This document shows positions 27,873-36,776 of a DNA stretch of 64,000 bases, one piece after another. A program made the position numbers and the translations under genes. Position 1 is the first letter of the stretch. The number at the start of each line of letters is the position of its first letter. The stretch spans positions 49,366 through 113,365 of the forward strand of contig RSEH01000156.1 of the NCBI GenBank assembly GCA_006503475.1, read 5' to 3'. The DNA is from Stentor roeselii. Taxonomy: Eukaryota > Ciliophora > Heterotrichea > Heterotrichida > Stentoridae. The notes beneath the pieces are model-generated. The model worked only from the letters and a program-made list of their open reading frames with translations. It did not search any database and was not told the origin of the DNA.

Positions 27873-30800
27873 ATGAATCGAGACTCTTCATCTTCAAAAG
27901 AAAAGCAAAAAGGAGGTTTTCAAAACCTGATCAATTCAATAGTAGCGAGTAAGATAAACGACCTTCTAGGAAAATACTTAAATGACATAAAAAAGGACGA
28001 AATTAAAGCAAAGTTCGGGAATGAGTCTTCAATTACTTTAAGAGACTTGCATCTTCGAAACGATGCTTTTGATGAGTTGAGACTTCCGGTGCTGGTCGAC
28101 CCGGAGACTTCTTCTGTGAAAGAAGTGAAATGCGAGCTGGTGGTCTTCCCGACGCAAGTTCATATCAGCATTAAAGGTGTCAGAGCGACTGTTTATCCCA
28201 ACTCGAAATTTTGGTCGTCGACTCAGTGGGATGAGTATAAAAAGAAAAGACTTATTGAATGGGAAGAGAATCAAAAAGGCGTTTTTGAGAACTTGAATAT
28301 GAAATCTTATAAGCAGAGAAAACTCAACATGGTAAAAAATAATATCAATATTGTGATTGAAGATATTGTTATTCTATATGAAGATCAATTTGCTCCTAAA
28401 CTTCCTTGTGTTATTAGAATACATATTCAAGAACTTAAAGCTGTTACTACTAATGAAGACTTTTCTGTTGAAAAAATAAGCTATAGTGATTCTGTTACTT
28501 ATAGGAAAATTGAGGTTCAAAATTTAAGTGTCGCTTTAGCTAAACTTGACTCTAATGTGGCTCACTTTGAGTTTACTGAAAGAATGTATCTTATTCGTCC
28601 TTTTAATTTTATTGTGAAGTATACTCAAAAGCATAAACCGGTTAAAGAATCAGAGCATAAAATTGATTGTACTATTCCTACTATTGTTATTAGCATCAGT
28701 GACCTTCAAAAACAGATAATCGAAGCTCAGTCCTCAAGTCTTGCAAACCAATCAATGTACAAGAAATACGAAGTATACAAGACCGGTTCAAAGACAAGAG
28801 AAGACCTTTGGTCATACTTAATAAATTCCTGCAAAAAAGACATGGACATAAATTTCGGTAACATAATAAATGACAATAAAGACATGGGTAAGTACATCGA
28901 TTATTACAAGTCATGTCAAACAATAATTCACGCACCATGGCTCCGTGACAAAAGCGACGATGGAAGAAAATTTTTAACTAAAATGGAAGAAAAGTGGTCC
29001 TTAGAGCAAATCATCAACTACAGGACCCTCGCACTTTATCAACTAAGAATCGAAGCCATGTCTTACGTCAAAGCAAGAGGCAACGTCAGAGGCCGAACAC
29101 ATTTAGGCGATCTCTGGGATTACTACTTAAACGACTTTGAAAGTCTTCTTGGAGATCCATATAAAACAGTAGCTGAAGAACATGAAATCGAACTCACACC
29201 TGCAGAAAAAGAAGAACTTAACAGTTTAATCAATGAGGACAAACTGGAAATCGTGAATAGTTATTTAAGTGGAACAAGCAGTTCAAGAAATGATAAACGT
29301 CTTCATATTTTAATTTACGTCGAACAGATAAGAGTGTTTGTACAAGATACTCTCGCTGATGAGCCTAGCATTTTTAGCACTGTTAATAAATCTGAATGTC
29401 TTTGTCAAAGATGCAGTGAAAAAACAGGAAAAACTGAAAAAAGTTCAGTGAAAATATTTACTCAGACTGAAGATGCTAAAAAATATAATAATGTTGTGAA
29501 TATGATTAAAGTTAACTCTGAAGGAAGAACTCCTGACCCGAACTTGGTAAAAGAAAGGACTCTTCTCGTTATTGAAATGAGCTTAGAAGGCGATTTCCTG
29601 ATTTTTCGAGATCTTCATCTTGATAAAAAGTCCTCAAAGTTAAAGCTTCATGATGTTCAAATCTGGGATCCTCTCACTCTGCAGGTAGAAAGCAAAAGCT
29701 CTAACTTTAAGTCTAGCTTCAACTTCAGCTCGTCCTCTGATCTTCTTCAAAGCCTCCTCGATGGAAATAACCAAGACATGCGAACAATTAAATCTTTTCA
29801 GTTTTTTCTTGAAGAGTTTTCACTTCTTCCTGAATTTGAGTTTTTAATTCATTTCAATGGAGTGAATAAAGGAAATAGTCAGCTTTGTCTATGTGGAAAA
29901 AATATTCCTTACAAAGATTTAGCGAATGAGTTTTTTAGTCCTGAAAAAAACAGCTCTTTGCACATGAATGAGGAAAAATTTAAAAAATATCAGAAAATGA
30001 AAGTGGATGATGTTTATCTAGAAATTTTAAGTTTTTTTAAAGAAATCGTGATGCCTAGATATGTTAGGAACTGCATCAGGTGGATCATTGAAAGTAATTC
30101 GAGACAGAAAAATAGTTCTAATCCTTTTGATGTGATAGTAAATATTGGATGGATTGGAAAGTCTAGTCCTTTGCAGGTTCAGTTTAATAAAGCAAAGAAA
30201 AAAGGAAATGGTAATGAATTTGATCAAATTTATGATAAGAAATTAATTGTTATCAAAGCGATGAGAAATGATCTTGAAATTAACCTCTCTACCGAGACAG
30301 TCCATAACTTAATAAAATGGATAGTGAAAAGTGAATCAAATATGAAATATAAAAACTTCACTTCAACTCTCTCTGCATGTCATCCTAAAATCGACTATAT
30401 TCGAGCTCTACTTACAAACTTAAAGAAAAAAGGTAAGCAGCTCTACTATATATTAGATGGTCGTAAAAGACAATATATCTACCCAGAAATAAAAATTAAC
30501 ATAAACAAAATAAAAATTTATTTACAAGAAACGATTTTCAGCAAATCCTCAAAAGTCATCACCACAGAGCTAGTTATGGAAAATTTGATTTATAGAAGCA
30601 ACGAAGTAAATAAGAATTCTCCAGAAGCTGCTTCAAGTGCAAGCAACTTAAGACTAGGTCTAGAACGTGACAAAAAATTCTACAATTCAAGTTACATAAT
30701 TTTCACCAAAATCGATGTTATGTGTTGTACAACTCCAGTCATGCGGTTAGAAGAACTAAAAGTCACTTTTAATGACTGCTTAATGAAAGCTCATCCTTAC

Positions 30801-33698
30801 TTAATTGAAAATATCACAGAACTTACCACCAATAACGTTGAAATCAATGTTTGTGAAGAAATTTTAGGCTTTTTGGGTCTTCTGGCAACTCTAGACTTCA
30901 CTCCAATCGACTTTTTATCTCATGAAAACGACGAAATAGCTAGATTAAAAAGTGTAATATTCAAGAAAGATAAAAAACTTCTAAAAAAGCAAATGTTTTT
31001 ATTGAACCAAGAGCACTTTAAAACAAAAAATCTAGGAAAATGCCATCATTGCATCATTTTACATAAAAAACTATGTAAGACTTTCACTTTTAGCATCGGA
31101 AAAGGCAATAGCAAGAGTTCAGGCCTATCACTAAAACTAACAAATTTCCTAAACAAGGAAGAAATCACCTTGCACTGTCCTTTATTATGTGGAATCAGTG
31201 AAGAAGGAGTCTTCAAGTCAACTTTCTCAATGTTCGCAACTGATTTCGATGAAAATCCAGTAGTTTCTCTTAAATTATACGAAAATTACCATCCTGATGA
31301 CATCAACCCGTATGAAGTCTCTCCACTTTTTAGCCTTGAACATAAAACTGCCACAAGTGTTCCAGAAAATTGTGTCACTAGTGCCAAACTAAACTTTCCT
31401 TTATACTTACTTCTTTCCATGAAATTAAAAAAAGATCCTGAAATTTTTGATGTTCATGAATGGGAAAAAGTTGATCATTTCTACAAAACTCATCCAAATT
31501 ACATCACAAAGATAATTACTTCTACACTTAATGAAGAAATTGAAAAAAAAGTCAAGAAATATTTAAAGAAAAAAATGGAAATTGATGAAAAATTAGAGAA
31601 AAAATACGATTTCTTGAAAATGAACTTTCATGAACTCGAGTTTTCTGCAACCTCTGCAGAAGACCTAAACAAAATTTTTTCAGTGATTTCTTCACTGGTT
31701 TCTTTTCAGCAGCTCTACGGAAAATACCAGCTGAGTCTTTACTGCAACGAACGTAAAAAAAAGATAATCTTAAAAAATTTCATCAATTTTAAAAAAATTG
31801 TTATAAGAAGCAAGTTGGAAAATATGGGTCATTCAATTGACGGACATAGACATTTGATGTTCTCGATTCTTATTGAAAACCTTGATATTCAAGGGTTGAG
31901 CTCGCAAGTCACTCTTGAAAGATTTTCATATGAAATCCCTGAAGCTTCTTTTGAATTTCCAGATAGTGCAAAATTTTATGAAGAGGACAATAAAAAATAT
32001 GAAGAAATTATTGAAACCTTAAAAGATGTCACAATCGTCAAAATTGACTCAGCTGTGATTAGCTTAAACAACTTTCATATGAAAACAAAAAATTTTCTTG
32101 TTAAGACCAAAAATTTAACCACCCAGGTCCAGGGACTGCTGAGTTTTTATTCAAACTACTCGTCAAACATCATCAGAAGCTGCTTAAAAACCTCTATTTC
32201 AACTGAAAGTTTAAAAATAGAGAAAATGAAACAAAAAGAAAAAATAACTCTAGTTTACTTACCTTACGAGCAGAAATCAGCTAAAAATCAAGGATTTTCC
32301 TGTGTTTTAACCACAGAAACTGAAAATTTCAAGCAAAAAAGATTCATGACCCTGAAGGTCGACCCGGTTTACAGCAGGTTACAAGCTGAGAGTCTCGTTG
32401 AACTAATAAAAAGAACAAAAGAACTAACATCATACCTTGATCAGCTTCCAAACATCTTCCAAATCCCTGAAAAATACTTGTTCCATTCTTTGAAGTTCTT
32501 AGTAGTTCATCCATTCGACATAAACAGTAACATCCTTAAGCTCTACATCGAGATAAGAAAAGGAAAAAGACGGGTAAGCACTGTTTTATTTGAAAATATT
32601 TTTATCAACAACCCAGAAAACCCTGAGATTTTCAAAGGACAACTGGAAACCTTCAACCTCACCTCAAACACGAAAGACTACTCATCTCTAATCAACCCTT
32701 TAAACGAAAGCCTTCCTCTTTTATTCAGTTTTTCTTTAGCCCCTTCTCAAGAAACATACCAGTTCTTCTTCGAAAACTGCAAAGTCTATATATTGACTAA
32801 AGTCATTGAGGACAATGTAAATGTGATCAACTTCATAATAAAAGAAACAACTGAAAGTTCATCAAAAGAAGGGAAAAATTCTACAATTGAACTGGATTTT
32901 CTTAATAGTTCAGTCATCTTGCCCAAGTCCAGCAAACACCCAGACACCATTTCATTCGAATTCAACTCAGCCAAGTTATCAGTGAAAGACAGTCAAGAGT
33001 CTCAATGGAAGTTACCTTTAGAAAACCAGCCTCTTGAAAAAAATGAAAAAGAAGTCTCACTTATCCATTCCAGCAAAGAAAAACAAGTCCTTTCCACCCG
33101 AATTCAAATCCACTTCACTGATATCAACGCTTTTTACTGTGATTCCAGCTTTGGATCAGTAGGCGATGCGAAAATCGAGGTTTTTATTCCAGTTAACCCG
33201 ATGACTGAATCTTTTATATTAAAAAACAAGGTGAATCTAAATCTGAACAACACCCAACTTTTTCTTTCATTGTATCAGATGAAGTTTCTAGAAGACTTGA
33301 TCAACACTAACATTGACGAACCTCTTGAAGGCCAGGAAAAGGTTTTTAAGACGAAAAACACGAAGTTTAAGTTTAAAGTCACCAGTGGAAAAATCGGGAT
33401 TTCGCGATGGGTGACGAAACCTTGGAAAAACATGAATGTTATTCGCATTCAACCACCTCCTTCTGCTAGATATGAAGAAAACTTTGATGATGACCATTAC
33501 AAAAAAAGCCTTTCTGAAAAATCGCGGGAAGAGGAATACAACGATGATATTCAAGTAGAATATAAAGATGACTTCAAAGACTCTGATATAAGCAACACTT
33601 TCGACCAAGCCGATGACGGAAACAGGTCTCTTGATGAGCCTGAAAAGGAAAGTGAAGAGTTGAATAAAGTTCTCAACAATTTGTTTGATACGGTGTGA
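27873..33698 (+). CDS. VPS13-type bridge-like lipid transfer protein (chorein N-terminal domain)
   Basis: 1941 residues in one ORF. Residues about 18-110 form a chorein-N domain: SIVASKINDLLGKYLNDIK, SITLRDLHLRNDAFDELRLP, ELVVFPTQVHISIKGVRATV (family: a short helix, then NLxLKxxAL, then the strand-turn-strand groove start). After it the protein is long, beta-rich and low in cysteine, as expected for repeated beta-groove units. It contains an amphipathic RTHLGDLWDYYLNDFESLL, as in the VPS13 helical insert, and a Cys-rich spot SECLCQRCSEKTG. VPS13 proteins form channels that move lipids between organelles at contact sites. At 1941 residues this is shorter than animal or yeast VPS13 (about 3100) and seems to lack the VAB and ATG2_C/PH C-terminal regions. 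The end is disordered and acidic. Confidence 0.8.
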   Translation: MNRDSSSSKEKQKGGFQNLINSIVASKINDLLGKYLNDIKKDEIKAKFGNESSITLRDLHLRNDAFDELRLPVLVDPETSSVKEVKCELVVFPTQVHISIKGVRATVYPNSKFWSSTQWDEYKKKRLIEWEENQKGVFENLNMKSYKQRKLNMVKNNINIVIEDIVILYEDQFAPKLPCVIRIHIQELKAVTTNEDFSVEKISYSDSVTYRKIEVQNLSVALAKLDSNVAHFEFTERMYLIRPFNFIVKYTQKHKPVKESEHKIDCTIPTIVISISDLQKQIIEAQSSSLANQSMYKKYEVYKTGSKTREDLWSYLINSCKKDMDINFGNIINDNKDMGKYIDYYKSCQTIIHAPWLRDKSDDGRKFLTKMEEKWSLEQIINYRTLALYQLRIEAMSYVKARGNVRGRTHLGDLWDYYLNDFESLLGDPYKTVAEEHEIELTPAEKEELNSLINEDKLEIVNSYLSGTSSSRNDKRLHILIYVEQIRVFVQDTLADEPSIFSTVNKSECLCQRCSEKTGKTEKSSVKIFTQTEDAKKYNNVVNMIKVNSEGRTPDPNLVKERTLLVIEMSLEGDFLIFRDLHLDKKSSKLKLHDVQIWDPLTLQVESKSSNFKSSFNFSSSSDLLQSLLDGNNQDMRTIKSFQFFLEEFSLLPEFEFLIHFNGVNKGNSQLCLCGKNIPYKDLANEFFSPEKNSSLHMNEEKFKKYQKMKVDDVYLEILSFFKEIVMPRYVRNCIRWIIESNSRQKNSSNPFDVIVNIGWIGKSSPLQVQFNKAKKKGNGNEFDQIYDKKLIVIKAMRNDLEINLSTETVHNLIKWIVKSESNMKYKNFTSTLSACHPKIDYIRALLTNLKKKGKQLYYILDGRKRQYIYPEIKININKIKIYLQETIFSKSSKVITTELVMENLIYRSNEVNKNSPEAASSASNLRLGLERDKKFYNSSYIIFTKIDVMCCTTPVMRLEELKVTFNDCLMKAHPYLIENITELTTNNVEINVCEEILGFLGLLATLDFTPIDFLSHENDEIARLKSVIFKKDKKLLKKQMFLLNQEHFKTKNLGKCHHCIILHKKLCKTFTFSIGKGNSKSSGLSLKLTNFLNKEEITLHCPLLCGISEEGVFKSTFSMFATDFDENPVVSLKLYENYHPDDINPYEVSPLFSLEHKTATSVPENCVTSAKLNFPLYLLLSMKLKKDPEIFDVHEWEKVDHFYKTHPNYITKIITSTLNEEIEKKVKKYLKKKMEIDEKLEKKYDFLKMNFHELEFSATSAEDLNKIFSVISSLVSFQQLYGKYQLSLYCNERKKKIILKNFINFKKIVIRSKLENMGHSIDGHRHLMFSILIENLDIQGLSSQVTLERFSYEIPEASFEFPDSAKFYEEDNKKYEEIIETLKDVTIVKIDSAVISLNNFHMKTKNFLVKTKNLTTQVQGLLSFYSNYSSNIIRSCLKTSISTESLKIEKMKQKEKITLVYLPYEQKSAKNQGFSCVLTTETENFKQKRFMTLKVDPVYSRLQAESLVELIKRTKELTSYLDQLPNIFQIPEKYLFHSLKFLVVHPFDINSNILKLYIEIRKGKRRVSTVLFENIFINNPENPEIFKGQLETFNLTSNTKDYSSLINPLNESLPLLFSFSLAPSQETYQFFFENCKVYILTKVIEDNVNVINFIIKETTESSSKEGKNSTIELDFLNSSVILPKSSKHPDTISFEFNSAKLSVKDSQESQWKLPLENQPLEKNEKEVSLIHSSKEKQVLSTRIQIHFTDINAFYCDSSFGSVGDAKIEVFIPVNPMTESFILKNKVNLNLNNTQLFLSLYQMKFLEDLINTNIDEPLEGQEKVFKTKNTKFKFKVTSGKIGISRWVTKPWKNMNVIRIQPPPSARYEENFDDDHYKKSLSEKSREEEYNDDIQVEYKDDFKDSDISNTFDQADDGNRSLDEPEKESEELNKVLNNLFDTV

Positions 33699-33761
33699 AT
33701 TTTTAGTTAAGATTATAATGGCAGGTCATTTAGCGGGACAGCATTATTTTATTACCACTCT

Positions 33762-34157
33762 TTATATAACCAAACAAGAGCTTTTAGGACTTTCTCCTGA
33801 ATTTAAACAACTCGCACACCAGGGACGAACACGGACCTGGTCGTTCTCAATAAAAAGTTGAGTCTTTTTAACATCTTCACGCCGGTCTTCCTCGTAATGA
33901 AACTCTTTGATTATTGACACTGATTTGCTGTCGTTTTGAATGATGCTTGCGTCAAGTGCATCTAAATCTGCTATAAAATTTAGTTCTTTGTTTCCAAGTT
34001 CCTTGAAACTTGAGGAGTCTTTTTCCACCAATGAAGAGCTTAAATCTAAAGAGCCTTCTGACTTTCCAGTGATAAACTCGCCGGATATCACGAAGTCTTT
34101 CTTTAAAATCCCGTTTCTTGATACTGATTTCGTCGAAAGTTTTGAATTACTCATCAT
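33762..34157 (-). CDS. Small disordered protein with C-terminal CaaX-type motif
   Basis: 131 residues, ATG 34157 to stop 33762. Mostly polar and Ser/Asp/Glu-rich, no structured domain seen. The protein ends KSSCLVI, in which the last four residues (CLVI) fit the CaaX prenylation box; if recognised, the cysteine would be farnesylated or geranylgeranylated and the protein held at a membrane. The start context is ATAAATG, and the gene is divergent from the cyclin-like gene with only 24 bp between their start codons. It is probably real because of its length and position; function unknown. Confidence 0.6.
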   Translation of the reverse strand: MMSNSKLSTKSVSRNGILKKDFVISGEFITGKSEGSLDLSSSLVEKDSSSFKELGNKELNFIADLDALDASIIQNDSKSVSIIKEFHYEEDRREDVKKTQLFIENDQVRVRPWCASCLNSGESPKSSCLVI

Positions 34158-34181
34158 TTATAAGATAATCCTTTGTAAACT

Positions 34182-35387
34182 ATGAATACCAGACCACTTC
34201 AAAAGTGGGAGTTGGAACTTAATATGAAGGTTCATAAGACTAAAGTCAAAGAGGCAAGAAATCAGAGGAAAGTTACTAAAACGCGGAATGTTTCAAGGAA
34301 AATATCAACCCTACCCTTAAAGCACTATTTAAAACTTCACGATTTGCAGCACATAGAAAAAGTAAAATCCATTCAGAAGCTATCCGAACAATATTCATGT
34401 CCAGAAGACCTCGTAGAGCTAACCCAAAGAGAACTCCAAACCCTAATCGATTCTCTTCACCTTTACCCAGGTCAATTTCACAAATTCCAAAAGATGTTAT
34501 CATCCATATCAAAAGACATCTACGCATTCCGATCAAACACTGCAGTTTTCCCAACAATAACCCCATCTCACTTTTCCGACCACAGAAGAGACTCGGCAGG
34601 TTTTGACTCTGTGGAATCCTCTCAAAAGCTAAACCTTCAGCTAAAGTCCGAACTCGAAGCAGCCCGTGCAAAGCTTTCTTTACTTCAAAGTCAAGTTTCG
34701 GCCTCGGCAAAGCCTCGGCTTGTTGAATGTGAGTTTAATACAAGAATAGACAAGACGGTAACTGGTAAGTCTTTTGACTCATCAAGGATGAGAAGTACTT
34801 TGCACAACATGGACATGGAAGAAGTCTGCCGTTGTTTTGCCCGAGTGATTGAAAATCAATGCAAAAGAACTGCTGCGAAGGTGAGTCCGATGATAAGAGA
34901 AGTCAGTTCTGTGTTTTTTGAAGAGACTGCAGATGACCCCAGCGAGGTGAATGTTTATAACTGGGTTCGAAGTGTGATTTTTAAAGGAAAAATCGAGAAG
35001 GAAGCTGTGGTAAATGGAATAGTTTACCTGGAAAGATATGCTGATAAGTCAGAAATGACGATTCTTCCTCAGTCTTGGAAGAAACTTACTTTTACTGCTT
35101 TGTTCTTGGCATCGAAACTTGGAAAACATTATCAAGATAAGTTTTACCAGATTTTTGATGTTGAACAGGTTGAAAGCATGGAAAGAGCTTTTTTGATACT
35201 TATTGAGTTTAACTTGAAGATTAGACAAAGTGAATATGCTCATGCTTATTTTCTACTTAGGACTTTTACTACTGAAAAAGATAAATCTGCTCCGATTAAG
35301 TTCTTGAAAGTTGATAAAGTTCTTGATTTGCAGAAAGCGATTATCCCGGAAGAGACTATTAAGAAGACTTTCTTGAAGAGCTTGTAA
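34182..35387 (+). CDS. Cyclin-Y-like protein with N-terminal helical domain
   Basis: 401 residues. Residues about 45-110 are helical (SLHLYPGQFHKFQKMLSSIS, resembling a SAM-like fold); 110-200 is disordered followed by a short coiled coil (SELEAARAKLSLLQSQV). Residues about 215-370 are a cyclin box of the cyclin Y/PCL type: NVYNWVRSVIFKGKIEKEA, NGIVYLERY, LPQSWKKLTFTALFLASKLG, QVESMERAFLILIEFNLKI, SEYAHAYFLLRTF. In cyclin Y these correspond to VYLERLL, NWKRIVLGAILLASK, ELERQFLELLQFNI and YAKYYFDLR. Cyclin Y relatives activate CDK14/16 or Pho85-type kinases, often at the membrane or flagellum. The N-terminal domain is not normally part of cyclin Y. Confidence 0.8.
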   Translation: MNTRPLQKWELELNMKVHKTKVKEARNQRKVTKTRNVSRKISTLPLKHYLKLHDLQHIEKVKSIQKLSEQYSCPEDLVELTQRELQTLIDSLHLYPGQFHKFQKMLSSISKDIYAFRSNTAVFPTITPSHFSDHRRDSAGFDSVESSQKLNLQLKSELEAARAKLSLLQSQVSASAKPRLVECEFNTRIDKTVTGKSFDSSRMRSTLHNMDMEEVCRCFARVIENQCKRTAAKVSPMIREVSSVFFEETADDPSEVNVYNWVRSVIFKGKIEKEAVVNGIVYLERYADKSEMTILPQSWKKLTFTALFLASKLGKHYQDKFYQIFDVEQVESMERAFLILIEFNLKIRQSEYAHAYFLLRTFTTEKDKSAPIKFLKVDKVLDLQKAIIPEETIKKTFLKSL

Positions 35388-35545
35388 AGTAATTAATAAG
35401 AGTTAACGGCTGAATGGATTGGATTTTAAGGTTTTTTTAGAAAATTTGAAAGGTTTGGCAGGTTTTATTGGGTTTTGGTTGGAAAGGGTTGATTTTTTGA
35501 TATAGTTGAGATTTGGAGTTTACAGTGAAAGTTTTATTTTATTGG
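35388..35545. other. Short AT-rich 3' intergenic region
   Basis: 158 bp between two convergent genes; it holds both 3' ends. A run of GGTTTTTTTAG/GGTTTTG/GGTTGA-type GT-rich sequence lies at about 35430-35500. No ORF. Confidence 0.4.
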
Positions 35546-35776
35546 TTAGCTTACTTCTCCTGATGATATGCTACAGCTTTCGCTTGAATCGTCGATGTGG
35601 TGGACTTCTGGTTTTTCTTCGCTGTGGGACCTGTGAATAACAACGATTTCTTTTTCGAGACTTGTCTTGTCTCCAGCTTTGCTTTGGTCTATTTGTTTGT
35701 CTTCGGATTCGACTTCTTGTTTAGCCTCATCAGTTTTCGAGCAGCAAAAAAAGAAAATCTTGAATATTTTGCTCAT
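35546..35776 (-). CDS. Small possibly lipid-anchored protein, 76 aa
   Basis: ATG 35776 to stop 35546. The N-terminus MSKIFKIFFFCCSK has a hydrophobic patch followed by a cysteine pair, a pattern often palmitoylated; the rest is acidic and Ser-rich with no structure (HIDDSSESCSISSGEVS at the end). It fills the gap between the cyclin-like gene and the next coiled-coil gene. No family recognised. Length is near the limit of what chance gives here, but the sharp change from hydrophobic to acidic is protein-like. Confidence 0.5.
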   Translation of the reverse strand: MSKIFKIFFFCCSKTDEAKQEVESEDKQIDQSKAGDKTSLEKEIVVIHRSHSEEKPEVHHIDDSSESCSISSGEVS

Positions 35777-35911
35777 ATTTCGATTATTGAATTATATTAA
35801 TTACCTGAATATGAAAAATTAATTAACATTCAACTGAAAAAAAAACCTAAACAAAAACCCAAATCAAACCACCTTGATTCAATATTGAAGCTATTTACCT
35901 AGTTTTACCTC

Positions 35912-36754
35912 TTAAGAAATTGGTTTTCCCTGATTTTGTTTGACAGCTTTATTCAATTCTTTAATTTTCAAAAGACTAATCCTGCACTCCTGATCCTTTT
36001 CTTTATACTTGATTTTAAGCAACTCAATATTATGCTTCGCTTCACGTGACTGAAGTTCCATTTCTTTAATCTTTTTCTTAAGAGCATTCTCTTCTTCACT
36101 ATTTCTCTTCTCAGCCTCCTTGATTTTCCTTTCAAGATCTTCAATTTTTTCTTCAGTGACTTCATCAACTTCTTTTTTTTCTTCATTTTTCTTCTTTTTG
36201 ATGTTTTCATACATTTTTCTGCATTTTTCTTCAAGATCAACACATTTTTTATGTTGTTCATTATGAATTTTTTCATTAGCTTTCTGTTCATTCACCAGTT
36301 CTCGATACCTTTCCTTTGCAACCCTGATATCTTCCTTCAACTTCGCGATTTTATCAGGATAAGAATTCGACTGTGTAGCAGAGTTAATCGCTTTCTGCTG
36401 TTCTTTTTCAATTTTCTTCAAAGAAATATGTTCCGACTGTAGTTCTTCTATTCTTTTTGACAGAAACTTAGAATGATCTTCAAGTTCTGTGATTTTCACA
36501 ATATTCAAATTTCCTTCAAGTTCTTTTTTCATCCTCGCGATTTCCTTTTTAAGTTTTTCTATCTTTGAATTAACAGTTACAGCGTTTTGGTCTTCATTCA
36601 GTTCAGACAAGTTCGGAATTTTTGCATTTTTTTGTCTTTTTTTCGCGTTTTCAAGAGCAGCAGTGAGTTCTCGGAGTTCAAATCTAAGTTTTTCATTTTG
36701 TCTTTCAAGCTTTTCAACTGCTGTGAGATGTTCTTTTCCAGATTCTTCAGTCAT
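35912..36754 (-). CDS. Long coiled-coil protein, 280 aa
   Basis: Complete ORF from ATG 36754. Almost all of it is predicted coiled coil: residues 10-40 (KLERQNEKLRFELRELTAAL), 60-150 (KIEKLKKEIARMKKELEGN), 155-275 (for example VTEEKIEDLERKIKEAEKRN), with a short break near 50-60. No other domain. Its start lies 23 bp downstream of the stop of the 1291-residue coiled-coil gene on the same strand. Probably cytoskeletal or ciliary by composition; no specific family assigned. Confidence 0.75.
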   Translation of the reverse strand: MTEESGKEHLTAVEKLERQNEKLRFELRELTAALENAKKRQKNAKIPNLSELNEDQNAVTVNSKIEKLKKEIARMKKELEGNLNIVKITELEDHSKFLSKRIEELQSEHISLKKIEKEQQKAINSATQSNSYPDKIAKLKEDIRVAKERYRELVNEQKANEKIHNEQHKKCVDLEEKCRKMYENIKKKKNEEKKEVDEVTEEKIEDLERKIKEAEKRNSEEENALKKKIKEMELQSREAKHNIELLKIKYKEKDQECRISLLKIKELNKAVKQNQGKPIS

Positions 36755-36776
36755 TTTTTATAATTATGGAAAAAGA

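Noticed and set aside
34276-34710. 144-codon minus-strand ORF opposite the cyclin-like gene
   Set aside because: No family, and the opposite strand encodes a recognisable cyclin box with consistent frame; shadow.
35968-36291. Second frame of Lys-rich 107-codon ORF inside the 35912-36754 coiled-coil gene
   Set aside because: Frame-shifted shadow of A-rich coiled-coil codons on the same strand.
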